Shown here: positions 20,682 to 30,427 of the stretch, piece by piece | Layout: each line of letters starts with the position of its first letter | Numbering within the stretch: position 1 is the stretch's first letter | Translations under genes and position numbers: made by a program | NCBI GenBank assembly: GCA_037903475.1 | Contig: JBAJFG010000002.1 | Coordinates: 2,542,001-2,606,000 of the forward strand | Length of the DNA: 64,000 nt | DNA from: Ancylostoma caninum | Taxonomy: Eukaryota > Nematoda > Chromadorea > Rhabditida > Ancylostomatidae | Reading direction: 5' to 3' | Notes under the pieces: model-generated | Told to the model about the DNA's origin: nothing | Databases searched by the model: none | Seen by the model: only the letters and a program-made list of their open reading frames with translations

Positions 20682-21219
20682 GCCACTTGTGTTGGAGTGG
20701 GCGCCAAACCTGAGAGTGAACCTACCTCCTATAACAGGAAGAAGGCTTGTAAAGTCAGCAGCTCAGTATAGGCAGTCTGGAAGGACAGGAAGAGGATCAC
20801 AGGAAGAAGTAGGTACCCCTGAGCTAGATGTTACCAGAACTGAGAGGACCATCAGAAGTGTCGAGACCGTTCGAAGCGAGGAGCTTTTGCGATCCAAACG
20901 GAAACCTAAGCCTATCGATACAGCAGAGCGGGTGGAGAAAACGGCGGAAGAAATTGGAGCGACAAATATTCGCTCCCAGTTCAAGCCAAGTCCACATCGG
21001 CAACATATGCCAGTTCCTCAACGACCACAACAGCAGGCACCTGGACGACAGAGAAAGGTTCTCCCGCCACAGCGAGTCGGACCACAACAGCGAACAAGGG
21101 TTCCACCCGCACTAGTACAACAACAACTACGTCAACAACAAGTACAACAACGACGAATAAAGACACCAGAACGGAATCAGCCCAAAAAAGACGACACACT
21201 CCGCAGGAAAAGGAGATGA
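20682..21219 (+). CDS. Terminal exon of unrecognised host gene with Gln/Arg-rich tail
   Basis: A 538-base exon starts one base into a codon and ends at TGA. It codes for about 178 residues: first PLVLEWAPNLRVNLPPITGR, then a charged Ser/Thr/Glu/Arg stretch, then a Gln-Pro-Arg-rich low-complexity region (QQLRQQQVQQRR), and a basic C-terminus KKDDTLRRKRR. No transmembrane segment or catalytic motif is visible. The basic, glutamine-rich tail suggests a disordered nucleic-acid- or scaffold-binding region, but that is inference. The purine-rich coding strand contrasts with flanking AT-rich DNA, and a poly(A) signal follows 102 bases after the stop. The exon is very likely real; its identity is unknown. 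Confidence 0.7.
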
Positions 21220-21320
21220 CAAAATGTGCTTCGCAACAAATAACAATATATCAACAAAGAAATCATTCTGGAATAGTGCTTAATTGTCACCAATGTTAGT
21301 TATGAAGATAAATAATATCA

Positions 21321-21326
21321 AATAAA
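21321..21326 (+). terminator. Polyadenylation signal AATAAA
   Basis: AATAAA lies 102 bases downstream of the stop codon of the 20.5-21.2 kb gene in AT-rich sequence, a normal distance for a nematode 3' UTR. Confidence 0.6.
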
Positions 21327-21329
21327 AAT

Positions 21330-22500
21330 TAGCAGGTTCCCGACCAAATAACACGAGCAACTTATTTTTACTCGTTCCTCGCATCCTTTTCATTAAAATT
21401 GAAAGAACACACACTAACATCGCCAATTAAGCACCAACACGTGCACTAGTGCCAGGGTGGGGAGGTTGGTTAAACTAGAACTAGGTCACGTGAAGGTTCT
21501 CCCGTTAATGTCCTTTAGTATTTATTTAATTCAAAGAAGGTGCTCCACGGAAACACTCCAGATATCTTCTGCTTTCATTACTTTGCTCTGTGATTTTACA
21601 TGCCGCTCTGGAGCTCTCCGTTGTACTACGTTGATTTGGTGGAGCTGATACTGAAGACCTTCGCTTTCAACGACAAGAAAAGTTTCTTAGCTTTAGCCAA
21701 CAACGAGTGCTAAAAACAAATGCTTTGTCGCAAAAATGAATTCTCTCTTTTACATACGTAGATATATCTGCTGTGTCAAGCAGCGGGTGTTGATTGTCAT
21801 ATCTGAGGTGGGTGGGCTTCGTGGTCGAGCTATGCCAATGACTCACTAATCCAAATGACCAGTCGCAGGGCTGATCCGCTTCCCCTCACATCTCAGGAAC
21901 TACACTCACACCCCCTCCTTCCCTAGCTCCAAATTGTACTTGAATCGCACACCAGACCACATTCTAAAGATTAGTATAGGAACAGAATCTGTATAAGCCC
22001 AGAAAAATGTGCTTGAATCCACTCCGTTAACTGAGTGAAAATCCCAACGATCTCCCTCCTACGAGGGATTCTAGCCGATTTGCTGCTAGGCTAAGTTGCG
22101 CGACCCCGGGTGACGGATAGAGGGTTCACCATGGACCAAATGCAGTCATGCGCTTGCCCTGCGGTGGATCAAAGGTATGAACTATATAGTTCGACAATTG
22201 GCTTCGATTCATACGGCCGGCATGTAAATGTAAACACGCACTCGCACGTGTGGGTGTATGCAGATGCTTAATGATGGCTGTATTCTGCAATTCGAATTTG
22301 GCCAAAAGCTCGTTTTCTAGCGCCTGGGAAGCTCATGTGAGGCGATCTAATCCCACCTCTAACAAACAAGTCCCTCCTCCACAGGGAAGGAATCCTTCCT
22401 CTCAACAGTCGAATGTCGTCCACTCACGAGGCCCGGTGAGTTTGGAGAATAACATATGAAGATTGTCGATGCTTTGCGAATGGTGGCATCGGGGCAAGTA
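21330..22500. other. Intergenic DNA
   Basis: No gene is seen. GC-richer patches at 21800-21950 and 22070-22260 resemble moderately repeated DNA rather than exons. Confidence 0.5.
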
Positions 22501-22509
22501 GGCGAGTCG

Positions 22510-23345
22510 TCTAGGAGCACAACGCAGGCAAGACGGGCATTGCGATTCTGAACGTCGCACCTTGATAGGCCGCTCGCGCGAGCTAGCAGCCGCACTGGAG
22601 CGCAGGAAAATCGACAGTGGCGGAAGCCACGCACTACGGGATATTGAAAAGAACGGGTACGGTGACGCAGTTGGTTACGAACGGCTCATATACAGGTTTG
22701 CGAAATCTTGTAAACGTCAGGCGGAAGACATCGAAAAGTTTCATGGTGTCAACGACGAGCAGTGCCACCTTCCAATGGACCACGGCCAGACGATGAAGCG
22801 ATGCCTCGATTCATCGCTTTCGTACCCACCAATTCCCTATGTCTATCCAACCTGCGGACCAGTGATGCAGACAATCACGGCCGGGGAGACGGAGGCAGCG
22901 CTAAAGTGAACGATGCCACATGAAGTGACTTGTCCCGATGGGGAAGTGGATCTGTGGAAATCACAGTGCTCACGATCTGCTGGCCGACAAGGTTATTCAA
23001 CCACATAGTGGCGGAAAAGAGATTGCCCTCGGATTGGCATCGAAGCACCATATTCGCAATATGAAAGCGCAAAGGCAGTCTCGCTGACTGTGCCAACTAT
23101 CAACCGATTCGCCTCCTTTCTCATACCTTGGAGGATTTTGAGCGTATCACCGACCGCAGAATTCGCGATATAGTGCGACTGTCCACTAACTAGTGTGGTT
23201 TTGTAGCCGAGTGTGGCACTACTGATGCCATACACGCAGCACGTCTCTTGGTCGATAAGCATCGTGAGAAACAAAAGGTGCTGCGTCTCGCCTTCCTTGA
23301 TTTGAAAAAGATATTTGATCACGCGCCTCATGAAGTCATCTGGGC
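22510..23345 (+). pseudogene. RTE-type non-LTR retrotransposon relic
   Basis: Plus-strand frames, broken by frameshifts and stops, follow the RTE order. LIGRSRELAAALERRKID near 22565-22620 is the start of the apurinic-like endonuclease. After a few residues (GYERLIY) it jumps at about 22700 to the pre-RT segment (RQAEDIEKFHGVNDEQ). It continues through an ITAGETEAALK motif and a palm segment (WKSQC, PSDWHRSTI, YQPIRLLSHTLEDFERI). It then reaches the strongest block: DRRIRDIVRLST, a stop, CGFVAECGTTDAIHAARLL and LAFLDLKKIFDHAPHEVIW. Most of the endonuclease is deleted and the sequence ends before the catalytic YADD block. Confidence 0.88.
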
Positions 23346-24290
23346 TGGTGGTAATCCCTCCTCCCCAAGTTCGTCACAACATGTATGAGCCACGCTCGTA
23401 ACAGTTCGGAACAAGAAACGAGTGTATCACGAGATGGGCGCGAGTGTCACGAACTGGCTAAAGAACGGATCTTCAAAATTCCTGCGCGATGGGTATTTCG
23501 AGCCAGCGCGGTTTGCGTTGAACGGCGCGCACACACGCTCTGCTATAGTACTCAACTGGCGTATCAATTGTCAAGGCGCATTACAGATTACAGTTGACAA
23601 CCGCATTGGTAATGGAATTCCTGTATCAAGTGTTTAGTTTGAATTTTAAGAAAAATCTTCGTTCCAATCTGGAGGCATTCTAACCCTCTTCGTTCAGTAC
23701 GTAATTGCAGTGAATCCAAACTGAAACGCACGAGATACAAAACGTAGGAGCCTTCTCTTCAGAAAGGAACATCGATTCTGAGACCTATTAATTTTGAGTG
23801 AAGCATAGCTGTTGTCTGTGCTGTGCAATTCCGTAAAAAATGAAAACGTATGGAGATCATTACATCCTGAACGAGGCAAGGTGTTACACTAAACCACTGT
23901 ACATTGGCGCATTTACTTTGTCAGGGAGCTCCATGATGTAGACGTCGAATCAATCCTGACTCTTCAATGTCTGCCACTACTCCCGAAACGGATGCGATGG
24001 TCTTGTTCAGTACCGCAAATAATCCTCATAGGCGAAGCCCGAGGAAGAGTTTTTTTTTCAACATCTTGAAGCAGAGCTAGCCGAATAGTGCCTACATTAC
24101 GTTAAGTGGCCCCACTTCTGTAGGTTTACAATAGATATGGTGTTAATGTACGGCATCTAACAGAATCACTTCAACTTTTATACTCGTTTTCTCCTTGATT
24201 TCTTTTCACGTTCCGCTTCTTTTTTCTTTGTCCAAGTAATCCCTGTAGCTGGTTATCATGTCACAGTGGATGGAACTAGCGCTTAAAACA
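23346..24290. other. Intergenic DNA downstream of the RTE relic
   Basis: A short open segment at 23422-23637 (contains NWLKNGSSKFLRDGYFEPAR) resembles a degenerate stretch near 12760-12850 but no family is recognised. The rest shows no gene. Confidence 0.4.
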
Positions 24291-24296
24291 TAAACT

Positions 24297-24811
24297 TCTT
24301 TATATCCTTTTTCCTCGAGAATTTCTGGAACTGATTCCAAGGGTATCAGTGTGATTGCTTGCATTGGATACGCTGTTTTCATTGTATAAGTATTCCTCCT
24401 TCATTTTTGTAAGTATACTTATGTTGCTTCACGCGAAGCTTGCAGGAACGTTTGTAGTCATAGTTATTGGCATCAGCCCTGTAACCAAAGCGCCCTCCAT
24501 CAAGATCGCAGTAGATCATTGATCAACCCTGCTATCCTGGCCAATGATCTACTTCGATCTTGATGGAAGGTGAATTTGTGGGCGCTTTGGTTACAGGGCT
24601 GATGCCAATAACTATGATTACAATCGTTCCTGCAAGCTTCGCGTAAGTAACATAAGTATACTTACAGAAGCGAAAGAGAAGTACATATACAACGAAAACA
24701 GCAAATCAAATGCGACAGTGAATCCGCCAATAACGCTGTTACCAGGACGAAACTCGAATGCTTGGAATAAAAGTTCAGAAAACCTCGAGGAAGAAAAAGG
24801 TATAAAGGATT
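24297..24811. repeat. ~515 bp inverted duplication (arms ~235 bp)
   Basis: The left arm, from CTTTATATCCTTTTTCCTCG, is mirrored by the right arm, which ends around AAGAAAAAGGTATAAAGG. Similarity is highest in the central parts: the blocks TAGTTATTGGCATCAGCCCT and GTAACCAAAGCGCCC are exact inverted matches. A short spacer near 24532-24540 separates the arms. Each arm contains a splice-donor-like GTAAGTATACTTATG. The right arm on the minus strand keeps an open hydrophobic exon-like segment, described separately. Confidence 0.88.
24666..24800 (-). other. Exon-like hydrophobic segment in the right arm of the inverted duplication
   Basis: The minus strand codes EFRPGNSVIGGFTVAFDLLF followed by SLYMYFSFAS, ending at a consensus donor GTAAGTATAC (GT at 24665-24664). 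The hydrophobic run would make a transmembrane helix. The mirrored left arm has a stop in the equivalent frame. This could be a fragment of a host multi-pass membrane gene captured and inverted, or a coincidence within a foldback element. Confidence 0.3.
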
Positions 24812-24814
24812 TTC

Positions 24815-25545
24815 GTGATTCGCACGCTAATTTCACTTGAAGTGACATCTTGAGTCTTGAATCTGTCTCGTCTCGAAGTGACATTAATTTGAAGTCTTGA
24901 AATCTTGAAGTGACATTAACAGCTACAGAGATTACTTGGAGAGAAAAATACTGAAACGTTAAAGGAAACTAGGGTAAAGCTGGTGCCTGCGCCTCAGCAG
25001 GCGCCAAAATTTGTCCACGCCCGTATGTTGTTGGCTTGCGTCACTTATCTTTAATATTACGGTTCAGTGAGTGTTCCGAACAGTCATGAGCCCGGTCGTG
25101 CACTTGGACATGAACTTCGAGACACTCTGCGTCTCGCGACTTCGTGCAATATTCTCCCCGCGCTCTGCACTTCCGTTGTCAAGTTGTCGCGAAGTTTCTC
25201 CCCCCCCCCCTCGCACTTCCGTTGTTAGGGTGTTGCGAAGTTCATGACTTCGCGACCGTTCACGCCAAGTTGAGTAAGATCAGGTGGGCTTAACGACAAC
25301 CGTTGGACAAGAGCCGTCAGCGACTGGACTCCACGGAACGTTAAGCGCACAACAGGAAGACCACCAACCCGATAGTCAGACTTCTTCACGAAGTCCTTCA
25401 AGGAAAGATACAATGCTCTTCGTGTCCCTCGAACGGACAGAATCCATTGGGCAACTCTGGCACGCAAGAGGCAAAAATGGAAGGATTGCTGGTGCCTGCT
25501 TGATATAACCGAAGATCGACCGGAGTCAAGGTGATCAAGGTGATA
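24815..25545. other. Unannotated intergenic DNA
   Basis: Contains a local direct repeat (CGCACTTCCGTTGT at about 25158 and 25213) and no supported gene. Confidence 0.45.
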
Positions 25546-25549
25546 GTGC

Positions 25550-25654
25550 ATCGGAGTCCGATCCGGTCGGATAACTGAAGATACGTATCGATCGTACTTA
25601 TCCGACAATCGATACGTATCATTCAGTCGTTATCCGACCGGATCGGACTCCGAT
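25550..25654. repeat. 105 bp foldback repeat, TCGGAGTCCG family
   Basis: The left arm TCGGAGTCCGATCCGGTCGG and its inverted right arm are nearly perfect over about 45 bp, with internal GATACGTATCGAT palindromes. The following GTATAAATAAAGC matches the sequence after the copy at 17622-17689. Confidence 0.85.
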
Positions 25655-25769
25655 ACGGTATAAATAAAGCTATTCAGAAATGACTGCATAAATCTCCATC
25701 TCCTCTGATTTTTGAACCTGGGCATTTCCATGATACTGAATTATTGCTTATGCTTCTTCCAGGTTTTCA

Positions 25770-25830
25770 GGCGGATCTTTATTGATGGCCTAATGTTTCG
25801 TCGGGAACGTCTTTGTCAAAGGCCTGGAAG
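25770..25830 (-). repeat. Antisense copy of a Penelope-like element 3' tail
   Basis: The minus strand reads GACAAAGACGTTCCCGACGA followed by AACATTAGGCC and AATAAAG, a relative of the plus-strand tail at 43570-43622 (GACGAAGGCGACATCGCCG, AAACATTAGCC, AATAAAG). It lies head-on to the sense Penelope-like body at 25980-27000. Confidence 0.6.
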
Positions 25831-25979
25831 TGGTGTGGAGTTCATATCCTGAGGAACCGTCTGCTTTTACGAAGGGCAGTACAATCAAGTACAAAGGATG
25901 AACGAAGAACGCGTCATTATGAGCTGCTGTGACATTTTCTGAAACCAGTTCTGCAATTGATCAAACCTTCCAAGTATAT

Positions 25980-27000
25980 TTCCGACCTTGGTTACTAGGA
26001 ATTAAAGCGCCTACCAATGTTATACTGCAGAAATGTTGACGACTGTTGTATTGTTACTTTGACTCAGTCCGGAATGGATGAGTGCTTCAAGATCCTCAAT
26101 CAACAGTCCTAACATATCAAGTTAACACGTGACATCGCAGAGATGGCTGGCCGCCCTAAATCAGCACACAAGATGAAGTTGTCCAATGGCATGATGAGAG
26201 TAAACTTATATCGCAAGGATGACTCGATGATATGAAAAACATACTGGTATATGCAATGTCCGCACACACAACGCCCGTGAGGCCTACGGTCATAAGTAAT
26301 ATGTTCAGGACTGCTCGACAGGTTAGCAGTGGAGAAACCGAGCGCCAGGAATCTCTCCTGTTAGCTTTCCATATTGCACGCAGCAACGGGTACACGCTAG
26401 TTCGTCGATTCCGATCAAAACGCTTCGAGACTCACCGCAGCACACACGAAGACAAACTTACCCTCTGCCTTCTTCATCTCTTATGAAATGACGCCAGACA
26501 TACGACGATGTCTAGTACGAGCTCGACTGCATAATAATGTTATCTTAGTGAGCATTCCTAATGATAACATCAAGAAACAGTTGGTTCGGAATAGACTTTA
26601 CGATAAACAGTGCATATCAACTGATTGCATAGTCTGTCCACATTGTGAAACAGAAGACTGTTGGAAAGCAGGGGTAATTTATCAACTCACATGCTTGGAC
26701 TATGGCGCGTTTATATCGGAGAAACTGGCAAAATACTTAGCATTCGCGCTGAAGAACATTCAGCTAGTAAGCGCCGCGGAAGCCTAGTATCTCCGCTCGG
26801 GAAGCACAAGCACGAACAGCACAATGGTACTGAATCTGATGTATTGTGTACAGTATTGAGCTACGAGACGGATATTACCGCGAGGAATGCATTAGAAGCT
26901 GTCTGGATATCCGCAAGGAATCCAAGTTTGAACAACCGCAACAAATACCTGTCAATCACTAATGACTTTCTCCCATTCCTATCACTATGCGAGCTGTAGA
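25980..27000 (+). pseudogene. Penelope-like element: RT tail plus GIY-YIG endonuclease, decayed
   Basis: Plus-strand frames with indels and stops give, in order: the reverse-transcriptase catalytic block YCRNVDDC (26023-26046); MDECFKILNQQS; then, near 26280-26400, ISNMFRTARQVSSGETERQE and SLLLAFHIARSNGY. Next come IPNDNIKKQLVRNRLYDKQC and CIVCPHCETEDC (near 26560-26660), and finally a GIY-YIG domain with VYIGETGK (26715) and LSIRAEEH, ending near 26999. The CxxC/CxxC-like cysteines before the YIG are typical of Penelope-like proteins. The RT N-terminus is missing. Confidence 0.85.
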
Positions 27001-27459
27001 TTGGCGCAATAATCGCACTTTCATACCACCTATGGTGCACAGTGGCACTCAGTCGTTCGCGAAGAGTGTCTGCATCTGTGCAAACATACGAAACGTGGTG
27101 GATTCTAAAGATTGGTTCGCCTTATCTCTAGGAGTGGTTCTCGTTTGCACACAGCATCGCAACAGTGGAAAGCTGGTTTTTCTGCTGAGTGCAGCCATTG
27201 TGCAGCCTAAAAGCTCGTAAACACTTCCTCACTTCTATGCGGCAAGACCGCCAGCGAAGATGATGAAACCACTACTTCGTGCATGCGAGAGAGTCAGCAG
27301 TGGCGTAATTGCGAGTCTCGGAACGAATGAGCCCGAGTCCCTAAAAATCGGCCATTTCGCCGCACAGTCTGCGCCTCAAGATTGCGGTGTCTATGAGTGC
27401 CGACGCGTATCTCTAGCCGCTCTAACCCCCTTACAGCGCTTTGTTTAATAGATATATAT

Positions 27460-27600
27460 ATAAACTTTTTTAAACGGATTTTCAAGCATGTTTACTAACA
27501 TACCACATAACATAATCATCGAAAATATGAAAGAAATTCTGAAAATTTGTTTCAAGAACTTAAATGAAAAATTTATTGCTTTTACCTTCAACAGAGTGTT
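27460..27600 (+). pseudogene. Reverse-transcriptase-like fragment
   Basis: The frame reads GFSSMFTNIPHNIIIENMKE followed by ILKICFKNLNEKF. GFSSMFTNIPH resembles the catalytic-Asp block (D-FSSMFTNxPH type) of Penelope- or telomerase-like reverse transcriptases, with the catalytic Asp replaced by Gly. It is short and isolated; it may be a tail of a separate element. Confidence 0.45.
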
Positions 27601-28800
27601 TTACACAGATCTCAATAATAGTAATGACAATACTAGATGTTGCAAAGACATCTTATTTGGAAGACATCTTATTTATGATCTCCCCGGTTATTCACCTATA
27701 CACTTCCGCAAATTTTTCTCCTCTCGCTTTTCTTCCTGAATCTTTTGCTATGACGTTGGTGAGTTATTGTAGAAGATACATCATATCCAGGAAATGACAC
27801 CCGCTAGAGCTTGAACCTCTCTCTTAGGACGAACTCTTAGAGAATGTTATCGTTTTCAAAGGGCTATGTTCTGCGCTATGACGCTCATCTCTATAATGGA
27901 AATGTTGCACAGGCAGAAAGTGGACGTACACACATACATGAAATGACATTTTTAAGCGTTGATAGCTTTATCAAGAAAATGTCGAAGCATAATGCATAAC
28001 CCGCATGACCACAAAATGGCGATACCTGCATTGAAACGGATAAAAATAAGATGTCATTCAAATTCCGACTAGTCGGCCTGGTTGGATCAGAAGGCAAGTG
28101 ATGATAGCGGACAGTGGACGTTGTCCTAGAGAAGCCTTTCTGTACATGTGAAAGGCTGCACCTCGCGGTACTTTAACGCTCATTCCGACTTTCATAGAAT
28201 CTGGTGAACTGTGAGTGCAGCCTTTAAATGGAGGAATTCATAAAGAAAGAAAGAAAACAATACAATTCTGGACAAGGCAGCGAAGGAGATCAAATTGTAT
28301 GGTCCAACATCACAGCAACAAAAGCGACCTAGGCGATTTATTAAAAATACAATCACCTCGATTGAAACGAAGAAAATTAGGTCAGAACCAACTTTGGTTT
28401 TTATTGGTTTAAAATAATTTCAACCACGCAATCTACAAATGCGTTTGTTCCGTATCCTGGTAGAATCTCATGCTAGCGTCCGACTGGCTCTGTAACAACG
28501 CCGCTCCGTTGGACGATGGGTAGCGAACTACACTTTGCGAGGAGCCGTCAATGTACGACTTCGCCAAGTCACCCACACTGCGGTTTGTCGGCCTGAGAAC
28601 ACAAGGGTTCTGATTTGTATTTGTAGATCAGGTCAATGTATCAGATGTAACAAATTTAGCAAAGTCAGTGCGAAGAACTCTACCTTGCCACCCTCATTTC
28701 CGACTGGTGATTATTCGTGTTCATCATTGTGATGATGCTCATATGATCGTCGTTGGACGAGTTTTCTCCTTTCATCTGAATGAAAAACTTCACAATGCAC
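27600..28800. other. Unannotated intergenic DNA
   Basis: No supported gene. The last 250 bases may hold the decayed upstream part of the CR1-like relic that becomes recognisable at 28800. Confidence 0.4.
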
Positions 28801-29450
28801 ATCTGAAGGTAAACTCAACTTTGAAAGTAAAAATCTTTGCCGACGATATAAAAATTCTCGGAACTCTACCCCCTATGAGCTTCGTTTTTAGTGGAGTTTC
28901 CATCCAATCCCACGACTGTGTAAGAGATTTGGGGATACTCGTCGATAGTGCTTTAACATTTACTGATCATATGGATTCTGCTATCAAAAAGGCCTTTGCG
29001 TCACTCTTCCTTATTTTACGGAACATTCAGTCTAGAGACCCTGATAAGGCTTTGAAAAACGTAGGTCCTGCCTCAATTAGAGTATGGATCACCTATATGG
29101 AGTCCGTACACTAAGAAAAAAATTCTTAAGGTTGAAAAAGTTCAGCAATTTTTCACTCGAATAGTTTTCTATCAGGCTTTCCCTGACCCTTCCTACCCGC
29201 CAGGTCTTCCTTCCTACAAAGAACGGCTTAGAATTTTGAAGCTGAAAAGTCTGAAGCATAGAAGGGTGATTCACGATCTAGCGTTTTGCTTTCGCACAAT
29301 ACGTATGGAAGTTAGGCTAAGCGCGAGCAGATACTGGAGACTTATGCCATGTCGAGGTAGAACAGGTGGGTTTGCTCTTCACTATCCAAAACTGAGTAGA
29401 AGGAATTTGTCCAATGTGTTCAACTCTTTCTTTTGTCGAGCTTCTCGTTG
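28800..29450 (+). pseudogene. CR1-like non-LTR retrotransposon RT C-terminal relic
   Basis: Plus-strand blocks are KIFADDIKIL (intact catalytic FADD, near 28835-28860), then VRDLGILVDSALTFTDHMDS (near 28918-28980). A frameshift occurs near 29070-29080, followed by LEYGSPIWSPYTKKKILKVE, LKLKSLKHRRVIHDLAFCF and a C-terminal LSRRNLSNVFNSFFCRASR with stop at ~29449. The order and spacing are those of the thumb and C-terminal domain of CR1/jockey-like reverse transcriptases. The 5' two thirds are missing, as usual for 5'-truncated insertions. It is in the opposite orientation to the relic at 5.8-6.6 kb. Confidence 0.85.
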
Positions 29451-29451
29451 A

Positions 29452-30427
29452 CTATATGCTTCACCCTTCTCTTTCGCTGACTGTAAGAACTCAAAATCAT
29501 TCAGAAGTAAGTTAAATAGTATCATATTTTGGACGTTCTCAAAATCGATGACTAATACCCAGATTTCAGCACTCCCCTGGCCTTCGTGCCACTGTATGTA
29601 ACGGCTTAAGTCTCCAGCAACGACTAACAGTTTTATTTCAAGTTCTAAATCACGTTTTTTGTTGTTCTTTCTTCTAACCCTATTAATGGATGCTCTCTTG
29701 TCTACGTAGGTTGCATCTCTGGTACTTGATTCGTCGCTTCACCAGGTATCTGCAACTTTGTACTCCCCACTTCTTCTAACCAAGGAATGACTTTGTTTTT
29801 ACCCCATGCTTGTATTGTGACTTTACTAGGCAAGTCTGACCGCAGATTCTTAGGGGAGGGAACACCTAACATCGGAAAATCTGCGGCCAGATTTCCCACG
29901 CATGTTCTTGTACTCGTGGGAAATGGCGTTTCCCTGCATTCATTTGCCTGAAATCTACTTATATAAACATTGGGTAACACGCTTATTCCTTGGTAGCTGT
30001 GCACAGGAATCATAGTCACTTTTCCGTTGCTCGGCCCCTTGTACAGCGACCTAATCCTTCTTCTTCTATATGTTTTGTCTACTAGTCCTAATCATTTTTA
30101 CCTTGTTTCTGACACTCACCCGTTGAGCTTACTAGTTCAACTGCCTATGTTGCTCTTTTGGTGCACCTAGAGTGTTTCGAAAAAATAAATAAAATGGTTA
30201 ATTTACAAAATAAGGCTCCAATTGGGAAAAATGAAAGTACTAGGGTGGTCCAAATTTCTCGCACCAACATTTATTTTTCGATCCAGAATTTTTTGCTCTT
30301 GAATTGAAGTTCTCTGGCAAGAGAATGTAGCAGAATGCTCCACCATTTCACAACTATAAAAATTAGCAGATATGGACGGTTTCATTCATGAACAGTGGTG
30401 TTATAATTGTTTGAAAAAGTGTAGAAT
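29452..30427. other. 3' flank of the receptor gene, unannotated
   Basis: A 105-codon minus-strand frame (29702-30019) has no recognisable domain. A further C-terminal exon of the receptor could lie here if the GTACAG donor at 30478 is used, but I could not identify one. Confidence 0.4.
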
